Positions 12,964 to 23,032 of a stretch of DNA of 64,000 nucleotides are shown piece by piece (within the stretch, counting starts at the first letter, position 1; every line of letters starts with the position of its first letter). Source of the DNA: Apium graveolens. Taxonomy: Eukaryota > Streptophyta > Magnoliopsida > Apiales > Apiaceae. The stretch is taken from the NCBI RefSeq assembly GCF_009905375.1, contig NC_133657.1:3224001-3288000 (forward strand), written 5' to 3'. The translations under genes and the position numbers were made by a program. The notes beneath the pieces were generated by a model. The model was given only the letters and a program-made list of their open reading frames with translations, did not search any database and was not told the DNA's origin.

Positions 12964-13120
12964 CCTCTTATATATTTTTCTATTCGCTTCATAGTTTAAC
13001 TTGGATCGTGAAGAAGAAAAGTTTCGCTAAATTGTATAATTTAACCGGAACTCGCGGATTAAATTAGTTTCCTAACCAGTTAGTTTGGCCTTAACACCAA
13101 TCTAATATAATATAGCATCA

Positions 13121-13342
13121 TTTTGTTTTCGATTGGGTGAAAATCAATTTCAGAACATAGTATGTTCTTGTTGAATTGGTGAATGAATACCTTTGCACAA
13201 CATCGAATCCAGAAATTCAAATTTCTCGGATTTTGTTTTCGATTGAATGAGAATCAACTTCAGAACATAGCATGTTCTTGTTGAATTGGTGAATGAATAC
13301 CTTTACACAGCGGCGGATCCAGAAACAACTCAAATTTCTCGG
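13121..13342. repeat. Tandem duplication, 2 copies of about 110 bp
   Basis: TTTTGTTTTCGATTG starts at 13121 and again at 13231. Both copies contain CAGAACATAG and TTCTTGTTGAATTGG and end in CAAATTTCTCGG. They differ at few sites, so the duplication is fairly recent compared with the block upstream. Confidence 0.85.
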
Positions 13343-13664
13343 ACATCATACTCAAGTGAATATGTCATAAGTAGTGGTTCAAATTTATTTATTTTTTTAA
13401 TTATTTTTATTATATTTTTCAATTTTTTTTAATATTTAAATATTAAAAACTAGTATTTCAACCATTTAATATCCAACTTATAATCATATAATTCTATATA
13501 AAATTAAATATGTCTCAAAATATGATAGGAGCACTTAACAATTTTTTAATGAGGACATTTTACAAAAATATACAGATTTATAATTTTTAAATTTTTTTAT
13601 ACAAAATCGCTAATTTTTATTTTTATGATGGCACGTATTTCCGTTGACGCCTATATGAATCCGT

Positions 13665-14370
13665 TACGGCTGTCAAATGATAATTCGGATACGGATTTAC
13701 CTATATCCGTATCCGAATCCGAATCCGAAAATTCGTATCTGTATCCGAATCCGGAAATATTTAAAGAATAATATTTGAATCTGGATCCGACGGATACTAT
13801 CCGGATACGGATAATATCCGGATCCGAATCTGATTTTCAATCAGATTTTTTATTTTTATAATAAAAATTCAAAAAAAATTGAAAAAAATACAGTAAAAAT
13901 TTAAATTCCATTTTTAAAAATTAAAAAAGAGTTAAAATGATTTAATCCTATTTAATTTTATCAAAAATAATTTTTATTTATCTTTTCAATATATTTTTTA
14001 ACTTTAAATTGTTGAACTCAATTTTTTTTTTATATATGTCAATACTATTTTTACAATTATATAAAATTTCTATAAATATAATATTTATATATATATATAC
14101 ATATATATGTGTGTATTTATATACATATACACACTATAAATTTATTATAATAAATTTTAAATTATATAAATATTTTAATATAATATATTTATTCGGATTC
14201 GGATATTATCGGATATGTATTCGTATCCGTATCCGCATCTGCAATCGTCGGATTCGGATACGAATAATATCCGTTTTCTTTCGGATACGGATAATATCCG
14301 CTATATTTCGGATACGAATGCAGATTTTTCGGACGAATATCGGATTTTTCGAATTTTTTTGACAGCCCTA
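13665..14370. mobile_element. hAT-type MITE with subterminal GGATACGGATAATATCC arrays
   Basis: The ends are TACGGCTGTCAAA (13665) and TTTGACAGCCCTA (14358-14370), an imperfect inverted repeat. They are flanked by the 8-bp direct repeats GAATCCGT (13657-13664) and GAATCCAT (14371-14378), one mismatch, the target size typical of hAT transposons. Both subterminal parts (13685-13830 and 14190-14340) are filled with short units such as GGATACGGATAATATCC in both orientations. The middle is AT-rich and non-coding. An open frame with alternating Arg-Ile at 14009-14362 is only a reading of these repeats. Confidence 0.88.
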
Positions 14371-14378
14371 GAATCCAT

Positions 14379-15430
14379 CGTTGGTTGTGCAGACATGGCT
14401 AAATCTTGCTCATTATTCGGCAATTAAATATTGTTAAAATATATTTTAGAAAAAAAACAGAATAGACGGAAAGTATGCTAATTACGAAAACGAACTATGG
14501 CCAACCTAGTGGTTTTAATATAGGCATAGTTATTTTCTTGGTGGTGCATGTTTTAATTTGAATTAGTAGATTCCAGTGCCTGTCTATTAATAGCACTAGC
14601 TAACCTTGGACTACTCTAATGCTAAAGCTACTTCTCTTTTACCTAAATTAAGATTAAAATTTTGACTTCTTTCATCTACACCTAAACCTCCTCTTCATTT
14701 TTACAGCATGCACGTTGCAGTTACTTTCCCTTCAGAGATTTGGAGGGAAAGTTTTCAATCATGAATAGCAGTGCTTGTCGTGATTGTCAAGTCTCTGCTT
14801 GTTATCCGTTAAATACCGGAAACTAACGACGAAACTACCTTATATTACTAGAATTTTTGCATGCTGCATTATAACCGAGGAGCCTGAGATATATAAATTT
14901 GTTTTGGTGCAGAACTTAAAGAACCAATTAACCATTTGGTCTCAAAAATAAAGAATGGTGGTTTTGGCCTTTCAGTTACTCAAACGATTAAGAAATGTTC
15001 AAAATGCATGACAAGTGCATATAAGCTTCAGAATCCATTTGGCTTATGACTAGGAAAGAGGACCCTTAATTTAATCTAAAATGTTGATACTCTATATGCA
15101 TTGTTTTCTGAGATGAATGAGGTGTGATTATATTACCACATTTCTGAGAATGCATTGGTGAAAATTCTTTATTTACTGGTTTTCTTTGTTTGTATATATT
15201 CTGATAAAAATGCGGCTGCCCTAACATCTCAGCAAAGTGAAACACACAAGAAGAATCCAATTTAAATGTTCATACTTTTGAAGATGAATCTGAGGCATAA
15301 AAATCATCCTTTGGTTAAAAGTGACAATGTTTGGATTATTGTCTACTCGAATGATATGGAATTTTTGAATCTGCTTATGTGACTCTTCTTTTTTGTACAC
15401 TTTCGATTAAAATAATATATCAACTTTAAG
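14379..15430. other. Intergenic DNA upstream of the CLE gene, no gene seen
   Basis: No protein-like open frame and no clear repeats. It probably contains the distal promoter of the CLE gene. Confidence 0.5.
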
Positions 15431-15439
15431 AGGGAGGCC

Positions 15440-15447
15440 TATATAAA
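15440..15447 (+). promoter_or_regulatory. TATA box of the CLE gene
   Basis: TATATAAA lies 94 bases upstream of the CLE start codon, which predicts transcription from about 15470 and a leader of about 60 bases. Confidence 0.65.
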
Positions 15448-15533
15448 GCCCCTATTTTACGTCCACATTCCCCCTACATTACAATCTCTCATCACCATTA
15501 TATCTCAGTTTACAAGTATCAGCTGATATCAGA

Positions 15534-15758
15534 ATGGCTTGCCTGAAATTTTGGTTCTGCATAATATTGTTCTTGGTTTCAGTTGCATGTTCTGATGCTC
15601 GTGCTCTCGAATCGTTTCCAAATAAGACGAAGCAAGCATTGATCGAGACTGGTACTGAAATTATAAGAGTAAGCATGCAAAAACATGAACTGAATAATGG
15701 AGGATTTGACAAGCCTAATCGGCTAAGTCCCGGAGGTCCTGATCCTAAGCACCATTAG
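15534..15758 (+). CDS. CLE: CLE (CLAVATA3/ESR-related) signalling peptide precursor
   Basis: A single-exon, 74-residue prepropeptide. Residues 1-24 form a signal peptide (hydrophobic FWFCIILFLVSVAC, small residues before a likely cut near DARA). Residues 25-62 are a variable charged spacer. Residues 63-74 are the CLE dodecapeptide RLSPGGPDPKHH at the extreme C-terminus. The family secretes the arabinosylated 12-13 residue peptide, which is sensed by LRR receptor kinases to control stem-cell, vascular or nutrient-responsive growth. The motif is of the RLSPGGPDPxHH type seen in Arabidopsis CLE1-CLE4, with Lys before HH. All key residues (R1, P4, G6, P7, H11, H12) are present. The gene lacks introns, as most CLE genes do, and stands alone between transposons. 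Confidence 0.93.
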   Translation: MACLKFWFCIILFLVSVACSDARALESFPNKTKQALIETGTEIIRVSMQKHELNNGGFDKPNRLSPGGPDPKHH

Positions 15759-16225
15759 CCATTCAGTACAGAAAGACGAAGAAGAGATTGCCCATGATAA
15801 ATTTTAAAGAAAAAAGGGAGAGGGGATTTATTTTGTTTACCTTTTATGTTTTACTTATTTATAGTTGCCTTGATACATGATCATCTGATAGTGATATTGT
15901 AATGCAACATAATCTTACAGAACGAGGAATGCAACGTTTGTTTTTTTGCAATATAAGTTTGTGATCAAGTTCAACTAAGACGCATACTTTATATGACATG
16001 TTCGTTTCGTTAAATAAGATGATACTATGCTGTGGCCCTTGGTGCATAATACTAATCACTGTAAGAAAATCTGCATACAGTGACAGATAGCTTGTGACGA
16101 ATGGAGCGCATATCTTAATTCTCTTGAAATGAACATATCCTACTTTAATTGTGCATCATCCTCTCTTAGTGTACACACAAGCCAGAGATCTGTCAGCCTC
16201 TTCGTCATTTTGAGAGAAGGTAAAG
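15759..16225. other. Downstream flank of the CLE gene
   Basis: This holds the probable 3' untranslated region. No further gene is seen before the Gypsy-like LTR. Confidence 0.5.
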
Positions 16226-17400
16226 CTGTGATAGGCCACATAATACACTTGGCCAAGCTAAAACTCCAAAAAGACCCAAAATAAAGGAATCCAAACCCAA
16301 AGACATACACATGATTGTACCCAGAAGGTATTGTGACATCAGAATATTTCTCTGAATGATTGAATGATTAGGTTGTGAGTATGAGAAATATACCCTAATC
16401 ATGGGTCACGCACATACATGGCACACCTAACACACCCCAACATAAAAAGAAGACACCTGGACACGTGTAACCATCATTGGCGTCCAAATGCCCTGAGTCC
16501 AGAAATTTTCATTGTTGTAGATCCAAGGTAACAACCCTCAAACACTAATTACAAGCCTATAGAAGACTCTTAAACAGGTGTTTGTTTTGTACATTTTTTA
16601 CTCACATGCACACCTATACACACATCACACATATATTTAATTAATTCTTATTAAACCCTTCTTCTCCAAACCCTATCTCATTCTTACGCCAGAGTTTTCG
16701 CGGGATGCCACCTCCTCCGGTTTAGTTTTGGAGGAACCACATCCGAGCTAAACCTCAAACACCCATATTCATGGTCAAATGGAGTCTGAATCCGGATAGA
16801 CAAAGGGGAGGACCACGGAAAAAAATTGGAATTATCATTGGCGCTAGAAGGAGGGGGAGAACCTCCGTTTTGTGGTGGTGTTTTCACCTGCTCATCTCCG
16901 TCCAGGAGACCGTAATCTTACACCCAGGTAAGATCGTTCTCATACCCTCAGATCTACTTTTTTAGTCTATCAAAACTATTACTTAGCTAAATAGATCTAG
17001 ATTGAAGTTAGATCTAGCGAATTAATTTGCTTGCGTACATCTAATTTAAGTGTCGAAGGGTTTGCCTATGATATTGTCGTCAGTTGAACTCTATTAATTG
17101 ATTGAAATTGCGAAAATTACCACAAAGAAAAACAAACTTATTGGATCAAGTTCGGTACCCAGGAACAGGGATGATCTTGTTGAAGATGCGGAAGATGAGC
17201 TCCCCATAACCCACACTTCAACCCAAAATCTCCCACATGGAGATCAAAGGATCCACACAAATATACTGACGTTCCAAAAACTCCTTGGGGAAACATGATC
17301 CCAGATAAAATTTAGGCAGCGTTGATTCTGTGGAAGAAAAAGAATCGCCCAGACCCGGAACTTTAGCAGGAAGAACAACATGATGACTCCGGGAACTCAC
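16226..17400 (+). mobile_element. Gypsy (Tat-like) LTR and leader fragment
   Basis: The probable LTR runs from TGTGATAGGCC (16226) to TTATCA (16837). One base later TGGCGCTAGAAGGAGG (16839) is a primer-site-like sequence common in plant Tat/Ogre Gypsy elements. The following 560 bases look like the leader and the start of a gag-like frame (from about 17098) but stop abruptly at the next LTR at 17407. No second LTR is present. Boundaries at the left are inferred. Confidence 0.5.
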
Positions 17401-17406
17401 ATCATA

Positions 17407-18170
17407 TGTTGTGCCTACATAACAAGACTAAGTCACTTTGACAACCCTAAGAATCAGTTGTATGATAATCTTATTGAATTTTGTATTTGTATTTCTTGAG
17501 TCTGTAAAAGTGTTAAGGAGATTAGACTAGAGGATTTTTCTATGAATATCCATCAAGCTAAGGTATAAACTCTAGAAGAAGATCAATCATGATCATGCTT
17601 TAGAGAGAAGTGTAGAAGCTTGGATTTGAATAATGTTATTTTTGGAAAATGTTTTAAGTCACATATCGACATGTTACAAATCAAGAAGTATAGAGATGTA
17701 TGTCGAGAAGTCAAAAATGACTTGTAGAGAAGTCCCAAGAGATATTGACAAGTCAATTCGCTTGTAGAGAAGTCAAGATATCGACAAGTCAAAAAGTCCA
17801 TGTAGAGAACTAGAGATATCGACAAGTCAAAATCTACTTGTAGAAAACTGGAGATATTGATAAGACAAAATCTACTTGTAAAGAACTGGAGATATCGACA
17901 AGTCAAAAGTCTATGTAGAGAACTAGAGATATCGACAAATCAATCTACTTATAAAGAACTGAAGATCTCGACAAGGCATAAACTTATTGAGAAGTAGAGA
18001 TATCGATAAGTCATTCCACATATCGATATGTGACTTCTCTATATAGCAAAATAGATCTCGACAACAGCCTCAAAATTCAGTATACGAACAACTTAAATAT
18101 CCAGGATTATCAGTTAACAAATAGTTATACCACTGAATTGGAAAGCTTACAAAAACAACTTAAAGAATGA
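17407..18170 (+). repeat. LTR copy of the B family, inverted relative to B
   Basis: It begins TGTTGTGCC and is the reverse complement of 31200-31714: both carry ATAACAAGACTAAGTCAC, TGACAACCCTAAG, TATTTCTTGAGTCTGTAAAA and AGAAGATCAA in order. From about 17660 to 18050 it contains an array of units of about 35-40 bases with the core GATATCGACAAGTC, plus the 16-base palindrome CACATATCGATATGTG near 18018. No primer site or target duplication was found, so it may be a truncated or rearranged LTR. Confidence 0.7.
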
Positions 18171-18174
18171 AAGA

Positions 18175-18827
18175 TTAAGGATCAAGATGAAGTGGACAAA
18201 GGAGAGTCACAGACCTGTTAGATTGTATGAAGCTTATGGAATTCACAGTTTTTCTCTTATGACTGGACCTCTTCATTTTTACTTTATGACAAGCCTCACA
18301 AACTTCACTTTGAACAAATTCCAGATTTGGCATATCTCTTACTAATTCCTTTTCCACCAAGGTATAATTGCTTTGTAATACAGGTGAGAGAGTTTCTTGT
18401 GCCATAGCTTGCTTTGCTCAATGGATGCCTTGGTATAGAAGCAGCAAATTCCATCCTTGTTTGCTGAATTTAGGTCTGCTACAAACAAGCTTCCTTTTCA
18501 TACTCCTTTCATAGCAGTTTCACCAGTTTTTTTGCTGATAATTGAGCAGTCTTCTTTTTCAAAATTTACCTTGAATCCTTTGTCAGTAAATTGGCTGACA
18601 CTTAGAAGATTAACTTCAAGTCTAATAACCAGTGCTACATCTTCTATGACAATATTTCCAGAAACCAGCTTGTCATATCCCATTGTGAATCCTTTGAGGT
18701 TGTCTCCAAAAGTCACCAATGGGCCAACCATCTCCTCAAATTGTGATAGCAGAGCCTTATCACCTGTCATATGCCTGGAGCATCCACTGTTAATGATCCA
18801 TATGACTCTTTTCATTTTGCCCTGCAC
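18175..18827 (-). pseudogene. pol: Protease and GAG-pre-integrase of element B
   Basis: The minus-strand frame from 18827 carries the Copia protease region INSGCSRHMTGDKALLS and LLSVSQFTDKGF. The catalytic Asp of the usual DSG is Asn here. After a stop near 18480, other frames give LWHKKLS-like sequence and the GAG-pre-integrase zinc-binding part ELVRDMPNLEF...CEACHKVKMKRSSHK. Similarity ends at about 18220, where integrase should begin. The mutated active site, stops and truncation make it a relic. Confidence 0.85.
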
Positions 18828-18939
18828 ACAATGAGGATTAAGTGTGTTTAGTTACCCGAGCAATGTTGGGTACTTTTTTCCTTTTCACAGAAGTTGCAGA
18901 AGTAGAATTTGATGATTCAAAAAGAACAGTATTTATTGA

Positions 18940-19205
18940 TTAATTTGCATTTTCCTTTTTAGATGTAGATCCAAGATTAACTTCTTTGAGGTCTACTCTC
19001 AGTTTATGATAGCTTGTTATCATTTTCATATTGCAAGGAATGCAATCAAATTTGTCACAAAATGAATAGGGATCTTCAGCCAATGCTTTATTGTATTTGC
19101 AGACTCCCAACTTTGGCTCACTAATAGCCTTTTTACAAAGGTGAGTTAGGTGATTTGTTGATCCACATCTTTGACACTGCTTTCTGGGGGCATTTACAAA
19201 AAAGG
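18940..19205 (-). pseudogene. gag: gag C-terminal piece of element B (second zinc knuckle)
   Basis: Contains CQRCGSTNHLTHLC followed by Cys-rich CDKFDCIPCNMK and ends at a stop at 18940. The same arrangement occurs in the gag of element D (CHNCGSSNHLASFC and a Cys/His-rich tail). It is joined at its 5' side to LINE sequence. Confidence 0.8.
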
Positions 19206-20285
19206 TATAGTTGTTGTTTTTTTTGCTAAACTTTTTTATATAAGAGAAAAAACAGGAAACAAAATAGGGAAGTTCCCTAGCTCTATGACAAGCCATAGAT
19301 GGGACTATCTATGATCAATCTAAAGAAGATTGAAAATAGAAAGCAAAAGGAGGCGCCATCCTCAAACAAGCCAACTAGTTATAGTATTTAAACAGTCATG
19401 TTTTATAAGCCAACTAGCGTTAGTAATACGAGCTTTAATATCTACAACAATGGCTGGAATAATCTTTGAAGGGCCAAAAATTCATTTGTTATGAGCTCTC
19501 GCATTCCATTCTCGCCAAATATGGTAAGCAAATATTTGAGCTGTTAGCAAGGCTAAATCTCGATAACCTGGATGACAAATGGTACCCCGGTGACTTAAGA
19601 AATCAAGCCAAGTATCACCTCAGATACTAGTATGGATGATGACAGATAAGGCTCGAAGAACATAGTTACTGTAAGGGCATTGGAGAAAGAGATGATCCAG
19701 ATGCTCGACCCCTCCAACACAAAAGAAGCAAGCAGTACTGTTGGATATACCAAACGCAGCAAGGCGGATTAGAGTAGGAAGCCTGTTAAGGCAGACCAAC
19801 CATTCATGATGAGCATACCTAGTGACATGAAGCTTATGTTAGACCCAATTAAACCAGGTAATTCTAGGAAGTCTAAACCTGATGGAATCCTAGATGTGAC
19901 GGGCCTTCAGCTTGGTAACCATGAAGTCATTCCAGTAAATTGTGTCTGAGGTGTTAGAGTAAAAAATGGGGTGATCAAAGTTGTTTAACCAATGAGCAAA
20001 GGTAACACTGAGGTGATGAGTTCTCGTACTTGGTTGAGGTAGGAGCCAATTACCATTATGGATGATGGCAGAGACTGTGGCCGAAGAAGGGATACCTGAT
20101 TGCGTGATGATGGGATCTGTGTTGATAGGTGCAAGACAGGAGTTGTGCCACCAAGGGTCAAACCACAGGGAGAAAGCAGTGCCATTTCTAACTTTAAATT
20201 TGAGAAACTGTAAAGCTAGTGGTCTGAGTTCAAGAATACGTCTCCATATCCACGAACAATCAGTAGGGATGTTCATAATCCAGAA
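19206..20285 (-). mobile_element. 5'-truncated L1-type LINE inserted in gag of B
   Basis: On the minus strand the first part encodes WRRILELRPLALQF...WFDPWW, typical of the region after reverse transcriptase in plant L1 ORF2, followed by the zf-RVT zinc region (a CFFCVGGVEHLDHLFLQC-like segment in another frame near 19710). Stops interrupt it. The 3' end has a short A run (GCAAAAAAAA on the minus strand at about 19215-19225). 5' truncation and a terminal A tract are expected for LINE insertion. No convincing target duplication was seen. Confidence 0.8.
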
Positions 20286-21481
20286 GTGACATCTTTTACA
20301 CCTATTTTTCCATTCCTGTTCTTTTTCTTTTTCCCAATATTCTCAATTTTAATTTTCTTGGTTGGTGTCTTGATAACTTGATTGACTATTGGTTTCTTTT
20401 TAGGTTCATTTGTGGTTGTGGTTTCTACATTTTTCTTTTCACTGTCTTCATCTGCAAGTTCTTGCTTGATGACCAACTCAACCTCACTAAAATTAACCTC
20501 ACATGCCTTGAACAAAGGTGCATCAACTTTTTTCAGCATAACTTGGACATCTTGATTTACAATTGCTTTCCCTTTATCACCTTTATTTTTATTATTATTG
20601 TTCAAGGCATCATAGTCCAAACCAATAGATATATTAACACATGATTTGTTTTTCTCATGGTATTGTCCAATCAACTGAGATGCATTTTTAAACGACTTCA
20701 ATTTCACTTCGTTCTTTTCCAATTTTTCCCTCAGCACTGCTTCAAAGTCACTTGCACACTTTAGCTTCTTTTTCAGATATTCATTTTCTTGCTTGGTTGT
20801 TTCAAGCTCAACAAGTTGCAGTTCCAATTCTTGCTTTTCAATCCCAAGCTTCTCATTAATCTTTGACAGTAAACTAACTTTCTCGGTAGCTGCCACCATG
20901 CTTCTGTGGATGTGAAATATTTCTATACTCATCTTTTCAACATTTCCTTAAATTGGATTATATGTAAATCAATGGTAGTTAGAGTTAGTACCTCTGATTT
21001 TGATGAGGATGATTCTCATTGCTCTAAATCCATGAGTGCATAATTTCCAAATTCTTCATTATCATCATCTTCATCAGTGTCATCCTAACTCTTGTCTTCA
21101 GCTATGTAAGCCTTTACCTGTTATTTCTTCAAGAGAGCTTCATAATTTACTTCTAAATCCACGTAAGCTTTATCCTTCTTCACTTTCTTTGGCTTCCTAC
21201 ACTCAGTTGCAAAGTGGCCCAACTCATCACAGTTGTAACACCTTATTTTTGATCTGTCAACATACCCAGTTCTGTAGACACCTTTACCACCTGAGTTGTA
21301 CTGAGTTTTTCCCTTCCAGTTATTGTTATTTGAGGTTTGTCCCTTGCTCTTGAAATACTTTGGCCTTTTCACCCTTATTTTAGAAAATTTTCTAGCAAGG
21401 TAAGCCATAGATTAATCCATCTCATCTAGCTCATCAAGGGTATAATACTCAACATCTTCTAGATCCAATATGACATGTTTC
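20286..21481 (-). pseudogene. gag: gag middle part of element B (zinc knuckle and coiled coil)
   Basis: The minus-strand frame at 21408-21121 has basic residues and the knuckle CYNCDELGHFATEC. A second frame at 20932-20273 is a Leu/Lys/Glu-rich coiled coil ending in RNGKIGVKDV, matching the RNGKEGVNKS segment of element D gag. A short frame break lies between them. This section joins 30403 across element C and 19205 across the LINE. Confidence 0.82.
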
Positions 21482-23018
21482 TGTTGGGTTTCGAAGGCAT
21501 AAAACGCAGCGGATAAACGTAAATAAAACAAAAAATTTCGAAACCCAAAAACAGGATCCATGTATAATTATGGGCAGATTATGGAGATAACGAATCATAC
21601 CTTTCAAGAGCTTAACTTTCACGAACTCAACGGAGATCCTAGCTATCACGCTTTGTGTCTACCTCTCGGAGAAACACCTCTATGGTATCCACACGAGCAC
21701 CTTCAAGAACGTCTCACGAGCTTGACTATGGAATGGATGTACTAGCCTCCTTCTTGACGATCTAAATTGCCTATGCCTCTCTTTGCTGCTAGGGTTTTCT
21801 AAAAAAAACGTACACACCTCTTTTAACCTATCATTATGTATTTATAATGGCTGATTAAAAAGGCCCATAATAGCAAAGCCCAACCCTAGTAGGTATTGGA
21901 TTAAATAATAAAAATGAATTTCTATTATTTAATTAATAACTAAGTCATACTTAATTATTATGGGCAAAAACATTCCTTTTAATTCGAATTTATATTATCT
22001 CAATTAAGTCTTACTTAATAATAATAAAATTCGAATAATCATCAATTAATTTAAATCCATAATTTAAATTAACTATTCCATTAAGTGCTCTATTTGTGCG
22101 ATACTATAGGCTATTATTTAATTGGCAATAATTTTATTCTCTAATAAAATTATAAACAATGAGCGGTATCTAGTAATACATCATTGTTACCCAATTAAAC
22201 AATAATTAAATCGTGATTAGATAAAACCTTTCGTGATTAATGTTTTTCGTGTAATATAATCCCTTTAACCATACATATTATAGATTAAACTCGAGGCATG
22301 TATTTAGTCATCCTCTTCAACATTTAATCCGGGCTTACTTGATCCATGAGTAGATTATCAAGACAAATCATTATTTGAGCATGACCATGCTTTTATAATT
22401 TCACTCAATCAAGAGGCCAATAATATCTATCCTAATTATAGGAGGGTTAAATCCTTTATCTATCATTCATATTTCTCATACAACTCATGATATACCCGAT
22501 GTCCACTTTTATCATCACCCGATCAAAAGTAACTTTTTAATGTAGTCAAAGTATATTAATCCTCGTATAGAAATATAATGATTTCAAGTCAAAGGATCGT
22601 TACACCATTATCACTGTGAGTCTTTCTTATGACTTTATTAAACATGAAGAATCTCACTGTGGGTCTGTCCAGTACCATGTACTCTCACATGTACCTATGT
22701 ATTGACTTTAGTATCACCATACTTATAACCAATGAGATGTGGTTATCTTGTCAAACAACATACTAGTCTATCTATGTATTATTATTGTCCTATATAATAA
22801 TACTCGACTAGGGACCTTTAAGAATATGATATATTATATAATCTCAAGTTCAAGTCATATACTTAAACTATACAATGTGTATCATGATTCTAAGGACATT
22901 TATCATGCTAACAAAATATCGCAGTAATTAAGGTCATAATAAATACATTTATTGAATGATCAACTGACATAAAGATTTAAAAGAATAATGTATTGCCTCT
23001 AGGGCACCTACACTAACA
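21482..23018 (-). repeat. 3' LTR of element C
   Basis: 1537 bp, aligned end to end with 28880-30402. Next to it on the minus strand AGTGGGAGA (23019-23030) is the polypurine tract. Confidence 0.95.
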
Positions 23019-23032
23019 ATCTCCCACTTGCA

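Noticed and set aside
14009..14362. 117-codon frame with Arg-Ile repeats
   Set aside because: It is a translation of the GGATACGGAT repeats of the hAT MITE, not a gene.
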